From an uncultured Schlesneria sp. (GTDB lineage Bacteria > Planctomycetota > Planctomycetia > Planctomycetales > Planctomycetaceae), in contig CAIVEI010000209.1 of NCBI GenBank assembly GCA_903904835.1, positions 29,102 to 93,101 of the forward strand: DNA of 64,000 nucleotides, read 5' to 3'. This document shows positions 9,449 to 17,305 of the stretch, in pieces. The notes under the pieces are model-generated. The model had not been told where the DNA came from. It saw only the letters and a program-made list of their open reading frames with translations, and did not search any database. A program made the position numbers and the translations under genes. Every line of letters starts with the position of its first letter. Position 1 is the stretch's first letter.

Positions 9449-11985
9449 CCCCCGACTCGAAAGCAGGCGTCGATTCGGGGGGACAAAGTGAAACACCTGT
9501 CGCGAACGTACGACCGAATCCAATCAATCGTCGCCGAAACCCGTTTTTCTGTGGGCGTAAGGAAATTCTGTCGAACCTACGGACGGCCTTTAGCGAGATC
9601 GCACAAGATGGAAACGCCAAGATTCAGGCCCTGACGGGCCTTGGCGGTGTTGGGAAAACGCAGATTGCCCTGGAATATGTGTACCGGCATCACTCTGATT
9701 ACGAGCAAGTTTTCTGGATCAATGCTGAATCAATATTCACAATTGATACCGGCCTCATGGACATTGCGATACGCCTCGACTTTTCAGAGTCGCGATCGCA
9801 TGACAATGCCCTAATCCGTGATTCTGTGTTACGCTGGTTGGAAACCTCTACTGACTGGCTCATTGTATTTGACAACGCAGATACCCCCGACTTTTTGCAT
9901 CCAATCATCGTAGGAAATTCACGAGGACACTATCTGCTCACTACGAGGCAGTCTGCCTTAGACAGTATTGGTGTGGCCAGCCCAATGCAGATTGGTGTTA
10001 TGAGTAAGGAAGATGCAATTCATTTCTTACTGACGCGGACGAATCGGCCAAATACAAAAGGCGAAGAACTTTCGGCAGCAGACCAAATCGCCGAGGAGTT
10101 GGGGAGACTGCCGCTCGCGCTTGAGCAAGCTGCGAGCTACATTCTATCTCGCAAAACGTCTTTCGTGGGTTATTTGATATCCTATCGAACGCGACGGCTA
10201 GAACTATTGGCGAAATCTCGACCTGTAACCGGGGATTACGCCAGCACGGTCTCAACTACCTGGTCGCTCAACTTCGAGGCTGTCCGGGCGGAACTGGCTG
10301 CGTCTGCCGAACTGCTTGAATACGTCGCATTCCTCGATCCAGACGACATACCGTTTGAATTGATCGCCAAAGGGGCGAAATTGATGGGGGGCGAGATTGC
10401 TTCGTTTCTTAAGGAGTTCTACGTCGATCATGATGAACTGACAAACCCGCGTCCCCGCTTCAACTCAACCTTGATCGACGACCTTTTGTATCCACTTATC
10501 CGATACTCGCTGATCGACAAGTTCCCGGAAGTTGGTACTTTTTCGATTCACAGGCTCGTACAAGAGGTGATTAAGGCAGACCTTAACGAAGGACGCGCCG
10601 TAGAACGAAGGGCAACACTAATCAACGTCTTGGCTGACGCATTTCCCATCGTCGATTTTGAGGCCTGGCAGCAATGCTCTCGCCTCCTTTTGCATGTCAT
10701 GACGCTAGTAGCCGCCGCCCAGACTTCCGAATTGAAGACCGTCCACGGAGGTGACCTACTCCATCGCACGGCACATTATCTAGAAGAAACTGGCGCGTAT
10801 CAACTTTCAGCTAATGTTTACCTCAGGGCCGTCCAAATCAGAGAAGCCGTGCTCGGCACGGAGAATGCGGCCACAGGAACAAGCATCAACAATCTGGGTT
10901 TAGTCTTATTTAGGTTAGGGTACTTCGAGAATTCCGAAAGCACTCTTCGTCATGCATTGAAAGTTCGTTCAAAAGCCTGCGGCGACCAACATCGGGACGT
11001 CGCGCAAACATGGAATAACCTGGGAATGGCCGTTGGGGAATTGGGGAGAATGAACGAGAGCGTGGAGTGTTTGAATAAGGCTAAGGTGATATTAGAGCAG
11101 GAGACGGCGGAATACGACAATGCAAGAATGACAACACTCAGCAATATTGCAAAAAACATGTATAGGCAAGGAAGACAGAACGAATCTGAAGACATAATGC
11201 GCAAGATTCTCGCGCAACGACAGGCCCAACTGGGAGAAATGCACCCCGATGTTGCTTTCACCCTTACCAATCTTGCCGTAATTGTTGGTGAACGCAAAAA
11301 CGCCGTTGAAGGGATGGACCTGATTCTCCGGGCGATGCGAATACAAGCAGCAACCATTGGAGAGACGCACCCGGATTACGGCAGTTCGCTCAATGTTTAC
11401 GGCGGTCTGCTCTCCCAAGACAATCAGTTCAGCCAAGCTATCCAAGTCTACAAGCTAGCAATTGAGGTGATGACGCATAATCTTGGCCCGACACATCCCA
11501 GAATTGGAATTGTCCTTAATAATATTGGTTCGTGCTATCAGGACATGAATGACCGGCAAAACGCAGTCATTTATTACAAGAGTGCAATAAATATGATCGA
11601 GCGTCGGCTCGGACCCGAACACTTAGACGTTGCGTCTCCGATGAACAACCTTGCTTACGTATATTGTTGCAATGGTCAAGGTGCCGAGGCAAAGGAGTTG
11701 TATCAACAAGTGCTGAAAATCCGTCGGAAGGTGCTCGGGCCGAATCACAAAGACGTGGCTGTAGCCCTCGGCAATCTAGCCTTGATTGAGAGTCGAATTG
11801 GAACTAGATCGAATGCACTCACGCTCTATAACGAAGCTTCTGCGCTTTTTTCGAAGCTGGGAGATCCAAGGACCGTGGATTGCATCGCATTTCTACAAAA
11901 CTTTCGCTCGTACTTTTCTCAGCTCAAGTCGTCAGCTGGAGTAGCCATGATCACCGCTCGCCTCGTAGCGATGGGCGAGGAATAG
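9433..11985 (+). CDS. NB-ARC/TPR STAND ATPase (NLR-like), no canonical start codon
   Basis: Signal-sensing ATPase of the NLR-like class. Reading back in frame from the long open stretch gives a linker, FFCGRKEILSNLR, and a perfect P-loop GLGGVGKT at 9637-9660. Walker B is DWLIVFDNADTPD, and LGRLPLALEQAASYI is the GxP-type motif. A winged-helix-like region follows, then from ~10740 at least seven kinesin-light-chain-type TPRs of ~42 residues (ALKVRSKACGDQHRDVAQTWNNLG pattern). No ATG, GTG or TTG occurs between the in-frame stop at 9430-9432 and the P-loop; the first GTG (9679) would delete Walker A. The frame is -1 relative to the caspase gene and overlaps its stop. So this is either the second half of one caspase-EAD-NB-ARC-TPR protein broken by an indel, or it is made by frameshifting or from a non-standard start. 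Confidence 0.85.
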   Translation, partial: SLPSITPDSKAGVDSGGQSETPVANVRPNPINRRRNPFFCGRKEILSNLRTAFSEIAQDGNAKIQALTGLGGVGKTQIALEYVYRHHSDYEQVFWINAESIFTIDTGLMDIAIRLDFSESRSHDNALIRDSVLRWLETSTDWLIVFDNADTPDFLHPIIVGNSRGHYLLTTRQSALDSIGVASPMQIGVMSKEDAIHFLLTRTNRPNTKGEELSAADQIAEELGRLPLALEQAASYILSRKTSFVGYLISYRTRRLELLAKSRPVTGDYASTVSTTWSLNFEAVRAELAASAELLEYVAFLDPDDIPFELIAKGAKLMGGEIASFLKEFYVDHDELTNPRPRFNSTLIDDLLYPLIRYSLIDKFPEVGTFSIHRLVQEVIKADLNEGRAVERRATLINVLADAFPIVDFEAWQQCSRLLLHVMTLVAAAQTSELKTVHGGDLLHRTAHYLEETGAYQLSANVYLRAVQIREAVLGTENAATGTSINNLGLVLFRLGYFENSESTLRHALKVRSKACGDQHRDVAQTWNNLGMAVGELGRMNESVECLNKAKVILEQETAEYDNARMTTLSNIAKNMYRQGRQNESEDIMRKILAQRQAQLGEMHPDVAFTLTNLAVIVGERKNAVEGMDLILRAMRIQAATIGETHPDYGSSLNVYGGLLSQDNQFSQAIQVYKLAIEVMTHNLGPTHPRIGIVLNNIGSCYQDMNDRQNAVIYYKSAINMIERRLGPEHLDVASPMNNLAYVYCCNGQGAEAKELYQQVLKIRRKVLGPNHKDVAVALGNLALIESRIGTRSNALTLYNEASALFSKLGDPRTVDCIAFLQNFRSYFSQLKSSAGVAMITARLVAMGEE

Positions 11986-12245
11986 ACTTTGTTTCGGACA
12001 CAGCAAGTTCTGTAAAGCGAATACTTTCGAATGCAGTGAAATTGCATTGTATCTTGTTTCTGCTGCGACGGCTTAGAGGGTGTTTTCTGAGGTTTGCCAA
12101 TCCGGCTCGGCGATCGAATTCAGTAGGATCGCGAAGATGTAGTAATTACAAGGACTCGCAATATTCATGTCAGGTGGTGTTCGGCTTTCTGACGAGATTC
12201 CAGTTTCGATCAAATCCTCCGACGAATTGCAATTGCCCGTTGTGA

Positions 12246-12530
12246 CATTATTCCAGCGACTTTGGACGTATCGACAAGTCTCTTCTGCGCGGCGAGCCTC
12301 GCGCGGACTTGGTGCTCACTTGGACCACGGTGAAGAGGTTGGCACCGGATTGGGTTGGCTTCACTCCCAACCGATGTTCGCGAGAGCACGGGTAAATCGA
12401 TGTCCAAGCAATCGCCGAAGCACTCGAAAAACTCGATCGGGAGATTCAGAAATACGACTTGTATCCCAATGAGAACCAGTCAAAACCGTCGAAAAATATC
12501 GACGCACTTCAGGTGACAGGGACGGAGTGA
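12246..12530 (+). pseudogene. degraded gene fragment with in-frame stop
   Basis: One frame reads as protein-like sequence (GEPRADLVLTWTTVKRLAPD, then WVGFTPNRCSREHG), hits a TAA at 12393-12395, and continues in the same frame as helical sequence (IDVQAIAEALEKLDREIQKY) to a TGA at 12528. A TGA at 12243 closes it upstream. No start codon or ribosome site is evident. I do not recognise the family. It lies between the NB-ARC gene and the convergent kinase gene, which fits decay in an accessory island. The rest of 11986-12692 shows nothing. Confidence 0.35.
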
Positions 12531-12692
12531 GGAAACCGAGACCCGATGTATCCTCAGCGCCGAGAATGATATTGTTGGCTTCGCGTTCGTCAAAGAGCTG
12601 GAATTGGAGTAACACTGCACCGGTCGGTCACCGCAGCCGTCGGGATTTGGACCGGAACGCGCAAGGAGAAAGGGTAGTCTATTGTGCTGACC

Positions 12693-13661
12693 TCAGTCAT
12701 AGACGCCTGCCCCAAATTCGTCGTCGATTGTATCACCCGCAGGAATTAGTGGCACATTCTCCACGCGAGAATTAGTGGCGCGTTTAAGTTGAACGAGCTC
12801 AGGTCCCCTTCTGTCATGACGACGAACCATCGTTCGATGAAGATCGATCCACAGTGGCAGGAGGCGGCTCGCAGGCTGGCGTCCGTCCGTTTTTATGACC
12901 AGCATCTCTTCCAGCCTCGCTTTTATTATCTCTCCGAAGGGGTCAGGCAATTCAGTTAGTGGCTCCAGTTGCACGGGCGTCTTTGGACCGCCAGGTCGGA
13001 GAGGGTTTTTCCGAGTAAACAGTTCTGCGGCCACGAGGCCGAGTTGAAATACGTCGCTCGCGGGCGGTGGCTTCCTTCCAGTCACATGAAAATCAACTAA
13101 CTCTGGCGTTCGGTACATTTGTGGCATCGCTGGGATGGTGCCCTGAATCTGGGCGTTCGCTGCTGAGTCGACATCCTGGAAAACCAACCCAAAGTCACCG
13201 AGTACGCACGTTTCCCCTTTCAAAAAGATATTTTTGGGTTTGATGTCACGATGAACTATGTACGGATCACGGCGGGATAAATAATCAAGCGCCGAGAGCA
13301 ACTGCATTACGATACGAACTCTCGAGATGGTGTCCAAAGAATCTGCCTTCAGGGCTTCCCACAATGTCACAGGCAGGGACTCCATGACAAAAAACGGACG
13401 CCCGTCCTCGTTAACCCCTTCGTCGAAGATCTTCACGATTGCCGGGTGGTTACAATCCCTGAGGACGTGGACTTCCCGCATGAATGCCTGTTTCCATTCC
13501 TCTTTCTCACGTGATGCGGGACTGAAAATCTTGACTGCGAACACGACGCCCTTGTTCGGGCCGGTTGTCGCCAGCGCGAACGAGACATTGCCAACACCGC
13601 CAGATCCCGCGCGACGGATTTCCTCATAGGTGATATCTCGCCACGAGACGAATACGTCCAT
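12693..13661 (-). CDS. serine/threonine protein kinase
   Basis: Soluble Hanks-type kinase of 322 residues. Motifs in order: glycine loop GSGGVGNVSF, VAIK-type lysine in FAVKIFSP, the helix C glutamate in FMREVHVL, catalytic loop HRDIKPKN, and DFG (GDFGLVFQDVD). There is no transmembrane segment and no sensor domain; the last ~60 residues are a short unknown tail. The small gene at 13696-13983 ends 34 bases upstream on the same strand, so the two probably form an operon. Next to a caspase/NB-ARC locus, a role in stress or defence signalling is an inference. Kinase identity is firm; substrates are unknown. Confidence 0.9.
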   Translation of the reverse strand: MDVFVSWRDITYEEIRRAGSGGVGNVSFALATTGPNKGVVFAVKIFSPASREKEEWKQAFMREVHVLRDCNHPAIVKIFDEGVNEDGRPFFVMESLPVTLWEALKADSLDTISRVRIVMQLLSALDYLSRRDPYIVHRDIKPKNIFLKGETCVLGDFGLVFQDVDSAANAQIQGTIPAMPQMYRTPELVDFHVTGRKPPPASDVFQLGLVAAELFTRKNPLRPGGPKTPVQLEPLTELPDPFGEIIKARLEEMLVIKTDGRQPASRLLPLWIDLHRTMVRRHDRRGPELVQLKRATNSRVENVPLIPAGDTIDDEFGAGVYD

Positions 13662-13695
13662 TTAACGCTCTCCCGCCCGCGATGTATTTACGTTG

Positions 13696-13983
13696 TCATC
13701 GCGACGTTGTCTGCGGTTCCCGTTCGGGGATGTGAAAAAACGGAGAGTCGGGGTTGTCTAAGTTGTACCCCCATGAAAGCTTGCCCTCGCGAAAGAGGTC
13801 ATGCCAGCAAGTCAGGATCGCCTGCTGAAAGTCGAGGTCGGTTTCCCCTTTATTTGTCCTTCGGGCTTCGCCCAGGACCTCATTGAACACAGGCCTCTGT
13901 TGCGCATAACCTGGGCCCCGCTTCGCAAATTTCTTCGCGGCATCAAGCACCTTTTGCTTCAAATCATCGTGGTCAATCGCCAT
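13696..13983 (-). CDS. small conserved-looking hypothetical protein
   Basis: Unrecognised 95-residue soluble protein. The likely start is ATG 13983 (MAIDHDDLKQKVLDAAKKFA) with an AAAGGTCG site upstream; the frame is open further but that extension is implausible. Residues 1-60 look helical; the middle (FQQAILTCWHDLFREGKLSW, then a turn and FFHIPE) resembles a small winged-helix module. It sits 34 bases upstream of the kinase gene on the same strand and likely shares its transcript, so it may regulate or recruit the kinase. No catalytic motif is seen. Confidence 0.6.
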   Translation of the reverse strand: MAIDHDDLKQKVLDAAKKFAKRGPGYAQQRPVFNEVLGEARRTNKGETDLDFQQAILTCWHDLFREGKLSWGYNLDNPDSPFFHIPEREPQTTSR

Positions 13984-14105
13984 CGCCGACCTTTCATGCA
14001 GGCGGGAATCCGGTGCGAGGTCACAAGGACAACGCAATTAAAGACATCATATGAAAGACCGTCAAGTATCGCCAACTGGGGCAATTGACTAACTGTTCCA
14101 GACAG

Positions 14106-14180
14106 TTAAAACGCGGAACCTCGATGTCGCAAGGCCCGTCCAATCGCGTGATCGACGTTTTCATCAAGATGAAACAGCAT
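14106..14180 (-). pseudogene. truncated DUF5615-type toxin, 24 codons left
   Basis: Starting at ATG 14180, inside the 3' end of the DUF433 gene, the frame reads MLFHLDENVDHAIGRALRHR and stops at TAA 14106-14108. That is the expected N-terminus of DUF5615 (PIN-like, Mut7-C) toxins, including the LDENV acidic motif, whose full length is usually 110-120 residues. No continuation of the domain is found in nearby frames. The 17-base overlap with the antitoxin gene is the normal arrangement of this pair. The toxin is therefore dead. Confidence 0.65.
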
Positions 14181-14508
14181 CGTCTTGACGTCCGGGGGCG
14201 GTGGATTTCAAGCGACGCTCAAGTACGCCTGGACCGCGATGCTTTCGCAACTGTTCGACGAATTCTTCATCGTTCTTGAGGTTGTCTTGAATCTCTGACC
14301 GGTGATCGAAGTAGTACGACAACGCCGCGTGGACTTGGGCCAGTGTGAGATGCGGGAAGGCGTCGATGATTTGATCCGGCGTGCGTCCCTGAACCTCGGC
14401 CAACATCGCGACGTCCTGAACGCGGACCAGGGTTCCGTGAATGAAAGCCCGGTCCTGTCCTTCTCGTTTTGGACGAATTTCAGTATATGTGGCAATGGCG
14501 TGTCTCAT
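14164..14508 (-). CDS. DUF433 antitoxin-like protein
   Basis: Small DNA-binding-type antitoxin of 114 residues. The DUF433 core is clear: GTLVRVQDVAMLAEVQGRTP, DQIIDAFPHLTLAQVHAALS and YYFDHRSEI. Such proteins normally neutralise a DUF5615 PIN-like toxin encoded by an overlapping downstream gene; here only the first 24 codons of that toxin remain. The last ~25 residues (after EEFVEQLRKHRGPG) look like an ordinary C-terminal tail. It is an orphan antitoxin, possibly kept for autoregulation or anti-addiction, or simply decaying. Confidence 0.85.
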   Translation of the reverse strand: MRHAIATYTEIRPKREGQDRAFIHGTLVRVQDVAMLAEVQGRTPDQIIDAFPHLTLAQVHAALSYYFDHRSEIQDNLKNDEEFVEQLRKHRGPGVLERRLKSTAPGRQDDAVSS

Positions 14509-14600
14509 GCCAGGTTTCTACCGCAGATTTATCAGGTTCGGCAACGAGTTTTTCACGGCCGGGACAATATTCCGGTGCAAGTTTGTTTGAGTCCAGCGAC

Positions 14601-14656
14601 AAACGAAGCCGCATAGCGGCGGCCTAGTAAAGCCAGGGGCGGTTTACGCCCCTGGG
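14601..14656 (-). repeat. hairpin repeat family A, minus copy
   Basis: Read on the minus strand: CCCAGGGGCGTAAACCGCCC, CTGGCT, a short spacer, then CCGCCGCTATGCGGCTTCG. It has the same two-hairpin layout as 7474 and is the inverted mate of 14808-14863. The outer hairpin could also act as a weak terminator. Confidence 0.75.
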
Positions 14657-14663
14657 TACGGCG

Positions 14664-14669
14664 TATAAT
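14664..14669 (+). promoter_or_regulatory. candidate -10 box TATAAT
   Basis: A perfect TATAAT. TTTACG 15 bases upstream (14643-14648) is a 4-of-6 match to the -35 consensus but lies inside the hairpin repeat. It would start a transcript near 14676 that ends at the terminator at 14768-14786. Confidence 0.4.
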
Positions 14670-14675
14670 ATATGA

Positions 14676-14786
14676 CCGTCAGCCCGAGCGGGGTGTCCGA
14701 TTTAGGAAATCCACGCGGGGGAATGTACCGCCGTTGAGAGCGTTTGCGAGCGTTCCCGGGACGGGTCGCCCCGCTGGGGCTTTTTT
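14676..14786 (+). ncRNA. candidate ~110-nt structured small RNA
   Basis: The unit runs from a TATAAT box to a strong intrinsic terminator and has no plausible reading frame. Bases 14681-14693 (AGCCCGAGCGGGG) can pair with 14769-14781 (CCCCGCTGGGGCT) in 12 of 13 positions, giving a closing stem that competes with the terminator hairpin. Between them lie small hairpins such as GATTTAGGAAATC and GCGG..CCGC. It matches no RNA family I know. The end-to-end pairing is the main evidence; expression is unproven. Confidence 0.4.
14768..14786 (+). terminator. intrinsic terminator
   Basis: GCCCCGCTGGGGC, a stem of five G:C pairs around a short loop, followed directly by six T residues. No protein gene on the plus strand ends just before it, which supports a small RNA transcript upstream. 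Confidence 0.7.
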
Positions 14787-14807
14787 CTGTTATTTGGTGA
14801 CCTTTGT

Positions 14808-14863
14808 CCTGGGGCAGCGGCTGCCCCAGGCTCTATTCGGTCGCCGCTCTGCGGCTAAAACAG
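14808..14863 (+). repeat. hairpin repeat family A, plus copy
   Basis: CCTGGGGCAGCGGCTGCCCC, AGGCTCTATTCGGTCGCCGC, TCTGCGGCTAAAACAG. It closely follows the family pattern and is inverted relative to 14601-14656. Confidence 0.8.
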
Positions 14864-15076
14864 ATCGATTTAATGAGCGCCGTGAACTTGATCAGGGGGT
14901 ACAGTTTTCATCGCCGCATCCCCTTTGTATCTGTCTTGAAACGGGCATTGGTCGCGACTTCATCCGGCTCCGCACGCCTGACTCAATCGATGTCTGAAGA
15001 AATCGGCTGAACGCCGATTCGCCTGCCCCGATGGCTTCGGGTTAAACGATGAATCGGTCGACTTTGGTTAATTCGC

Positions 15077-15448
15077 TTACGTCTTTTTTGGTTCGGCTTT
15101 TTTGGGGATGACGAATTCGGATTGGCAGCGAGGACATTTGCCGGATCGTCCGCGATGTTGTTCTTTCACCCGAATGCGACACCCATTCGGACAGGTGATC
15201 AGGAACGTATCCTTGGCTCGCAATTCCTTGCGAACGCTTTCCAGTTGCTTCTCTTCTTCTGCCGCGATCTTCAGTAACTCGTCAGCCGCTGCGGCTTCGA
15301 GTTCCTGCTTTGACATGGGGGGTTCGGCAAAACGAATTGGGGGCTCTTCCACTTCGCTGCGAACGGGTGGTTCCTCATATTCAACCGTTTCTTGAGATTC
15401 GGCTGCCGCAAACATTTCGTCAAATGAATCCGGGTCAATTGACGTCAT
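15077..15448 (-). CDS. zinc-ribbon protein of unknown function
   Basis: Protein of 123 residues. The N-terminal half is acidic and repetitive (EEPPVRSEVEEPPIRFAEPP), followed by a helical Ala/Glu/Lys-rich segment. The C-terminal part has two cysteine pairs, CPNGC and CPRC, spaced as in a small zinc ribbon (CRIRVKEQHRGRSGKCPRCQ). The start is ATG 15448 with GGAGGG 7 bases upstream; an in-frame TTG at 15463 is within that site and can be ignored. Such zinc ribbons recur in planctomycete proteins, usually linked to larger domains. No function can be assigned, and it stands alone. Confidence 0.75.
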   Translation of the reverse strand: MTSIDPDSFDEMFAAAESQETVEYEEPPVRSEVEEPPIRFAEPPMSKQELEAAAADELLKIAAEEEKQLESVRKELRAKDTFLITCPNGCRIRVKEQHRGRSGKCPRCQSEFVIPKKAEPKKT

Positions 15449-15577
15449 CTGATCGCCCTCCAAAGGATGTGATGCTCATTGAATAAAATGATGATAACCT
15501 GATATCGGCCTCACGGCGAGTAGTAATCGCTCAATGGCAATGCTTTGCAACGTTTTTTCGGTGGGAACGATGTTGAT

Positions 15578-15678
15578 GTGCCACTGCTTAGGAGTCTTCG
15601 GAGAAGCAGTGTCTTGGAATCAATATTCGTTACGCGACTCAGTACTGCTTGACTGACGACAGTCAAGCAGTAGCACAC
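15578..15678 (+). repeat. composite hairpin repeat family C
   Basis: Two linked units: GTGCCACTGCTTAGGAGTCT..GAAGCAGTGTC at 15578-15612, and CAGTACTGCTTGACTGACGA..GTCAAGCAGTAGCAC at 15640-15676. Both have complementary arms around CACTGCTT/AAGCAGTG. The same two units recur inverted at 18187-18276. Confidence 0.75.
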
Positions 15679-15708
15679 GGGTTTCGTTCGGCAACATCGG
15701 GTACAGGG

Positions 15709-17028
15709 TCATTTCATTTCACGGACGTGTCTATACGCCGCTTCCTGCATGAACTTTGAGGCGGCTGGTGTGCTGGTGTGACCTGATGCCACGTCCGCGT
15801 GCATCGCTTTGGGGATTGCCAACGCGTTATAGGCAGCATAGACGCTTGTCGGAGGACATGTTGTGTCGATGAAGCCAACCGTGACCACGGCCCCTTTGCA
15901 TTTCGCGCGCGACGCGAAATTCACGCAATCGACGTAACGTGAGGTTTCGAGTGCCAGCGGATCGGGCTTGCCTTGACCATCGATGGGGACGATCTTCGGC
16001 CAGCCATTGATCCTGTTGACTTCGATGCCCGTATGATCGCAACCGGCGGGAACGCCGGCACAGAAGAACGTGACGCGAGGGTCGAGTCCCGCCGCGGCGA
16101 AAGCCTGAAAGCCACCTTGACTGCTGCCATAAACGATAACGGTTTTGCCGTCCCATTCCGGCTGCTCGGTCAGAAAATCGATCGCACGAATCAAACGAAG
16201 AAACATCCCTTTGAAATAGCACCGCTCGCGATCCTGGCGGCCCTCATAGCGATAATCCTTTAGCTCTCCTTGAGCGAGTGCTGTGTAAAACTCATCGGGT
16301 TTGCCGTTTGGAATCCCGTGTGCATTGATGTCGAGCGCCAGCATTCCTCCTTCTTTGTCCGCCCAATGTGTGCTGCCAAGATTGGCGCTGCGAACCCCTG
16401 CCCCATGCACGAAAAGAATCGCGGGGAGTGACTTTGGCTTGGCATTCTTCGGACGGCCGAAGTAACCGGAAACTGGTTTGCCGAGACATGAGATCTGCAC
16501 ATCAAATGCATCCACCCCTTTCGCCGGTGATTCGACGGAGGTCAGTAACGATTTGAGCGGGACTTTTGCAAGTGCCTCCTTCTGCGCAGCCCAGAACTGG
16601 TCGAAATCATCGGGAACCGGCAGGCTGGGCTTCAGTTGCAGCGGGTCATAGCCTGCCCCGGCCAACGCCACGGTCTTACCGATCGTCGCACGCAACAGCA
16701 GGAAGCCGGGTTCGTCGAGCTTGCCAGTGATCGTGGCTTTGCCCTCTTTCAAGACGACCGTCTGCGGAGGCTGAGGTTGCCAACCATCCTTGGAAAACAC
16801 GCAGACGACTTTTCCTTCCGCAAACGACTTTTCCTCATCGAGAGCCTCGATAGCGAACGTCGCGGGTTCGCCAACACCATACAACGCATCCGCCCGGTCT
16901 GCTGTGACCTTGAGTGTGATGACCTTCGTCGGTGTCGCCGTCTCCTGAGCAAGCAACGGATTCAACGGAACTGCCATCAGGGTCATGAGAATGGCTATTT
17001 TTGATCGGTGTGTCACGGACATCATCAC
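15709..17028 (-). CDS. acetyl xylan esterase-like alpha/beta hydrolase (CE7 type)
   Basis: Exported carbohydrate deacetylase of 439 residues. A signal peptide ends near LLAQETA. An N-terminal beta-sandwich-like region (to ~residue 140) precedes the AXE1/cephalosporin C deacetylase domain, which starts at LPVPDDFDQFWAAQKEAL. The catalytic triad is visible: Ser in YGSSQGGFQ, Asp in FIDTTCPPTS and His in ASGHTST. CE7 enzymes remove acetyl groups from xylan or its oligosaccharides, and the periplasm or cell surface is the likely place. It is monocistronic, flanked by hairpin repeats on both sides. The exact substrate is uncertain. Confidence 0.88.
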   Translation of the reverse strand: MMMSVTHRSKIAILMTLMAVPLNPLLAQETATPTKVITLKVTADRADALYGVGEPATFAIEALDEEKSFAEGKVVCVFSKDGWQPQPPQTVVLKEGKATITGKLDEPGFLLLRATIGKTVALAGAGYDPLQLKPSLPVPDDFDQFWAAQKEALAKVPLKSLLTSVESPAKGVDAFDVQISCLGKPVSGYFGRPKNAKPKSLPAILFVHGAGVRSANLGSTHWADKEGGMLALDINAHGIPNGKPDEFYTALAQGELKDYRYEGRQDRERCYFKGMFLRLIRAIDFLTEQPEWDGKTVIVYGSSQGGFQAFAAAGLDPRVTFFCAGVPAGCDHTGIEVNRINGWPKIVPIDGQGKPDPLALETSRYVDCVNFASRAKCKGAVVTVGFIDTTCPPTSVYAAYNALAIPKAMHADVASGHTSTPAASKFMQEAAYRHVREMK

Positions 17029-17227
17029 GGTGCGGCCCTTTTGAATTTTTGGAATTGAGCTTCAAGCGATTCTGCGGTCGAATCTGCATCCTGGAAATGT
17101 TACCGAGGACTCGTGTCTGAAACACCCGTGCGAGACGCTCAGCGTTTTGTAGACGAGGCAACTAACCCGGATCGTTCACTCGTTCTCTGCGATGCGACGA
17201 CAGATCATGATCAGAAAAAACACCGTG

Positions 17228-17305
17228 AATCCTTAACACGACGCGCAAGCGAGGGATCTTCGCACCGCAATCAAGATCCCTCGCTTGCGCGTCGGGCTAA
17301 GGATT
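17228..17305. repeat. long inverted repeat, hairpin family D
   Basis: Arms of about 33 bases (AATCCTTAACACGACGCGCA, then AGCGAGGGATCTT) match their partner across a short loop with about two mismatches. The word ACGCGCAAGCGAGGGA is a known common intergenic motif in planctomycetes. It lies in the 335-bp gap between the esterase and LutA-like genes, where I see nothing else. Confidence 0.85.

Noticed and set aside
9679..11985. Starting the NB-ARC gene at GTG 9679
   Set aside because: That start would remove the P-loop, which reads perfectly in frame just upstream (9637-9660).
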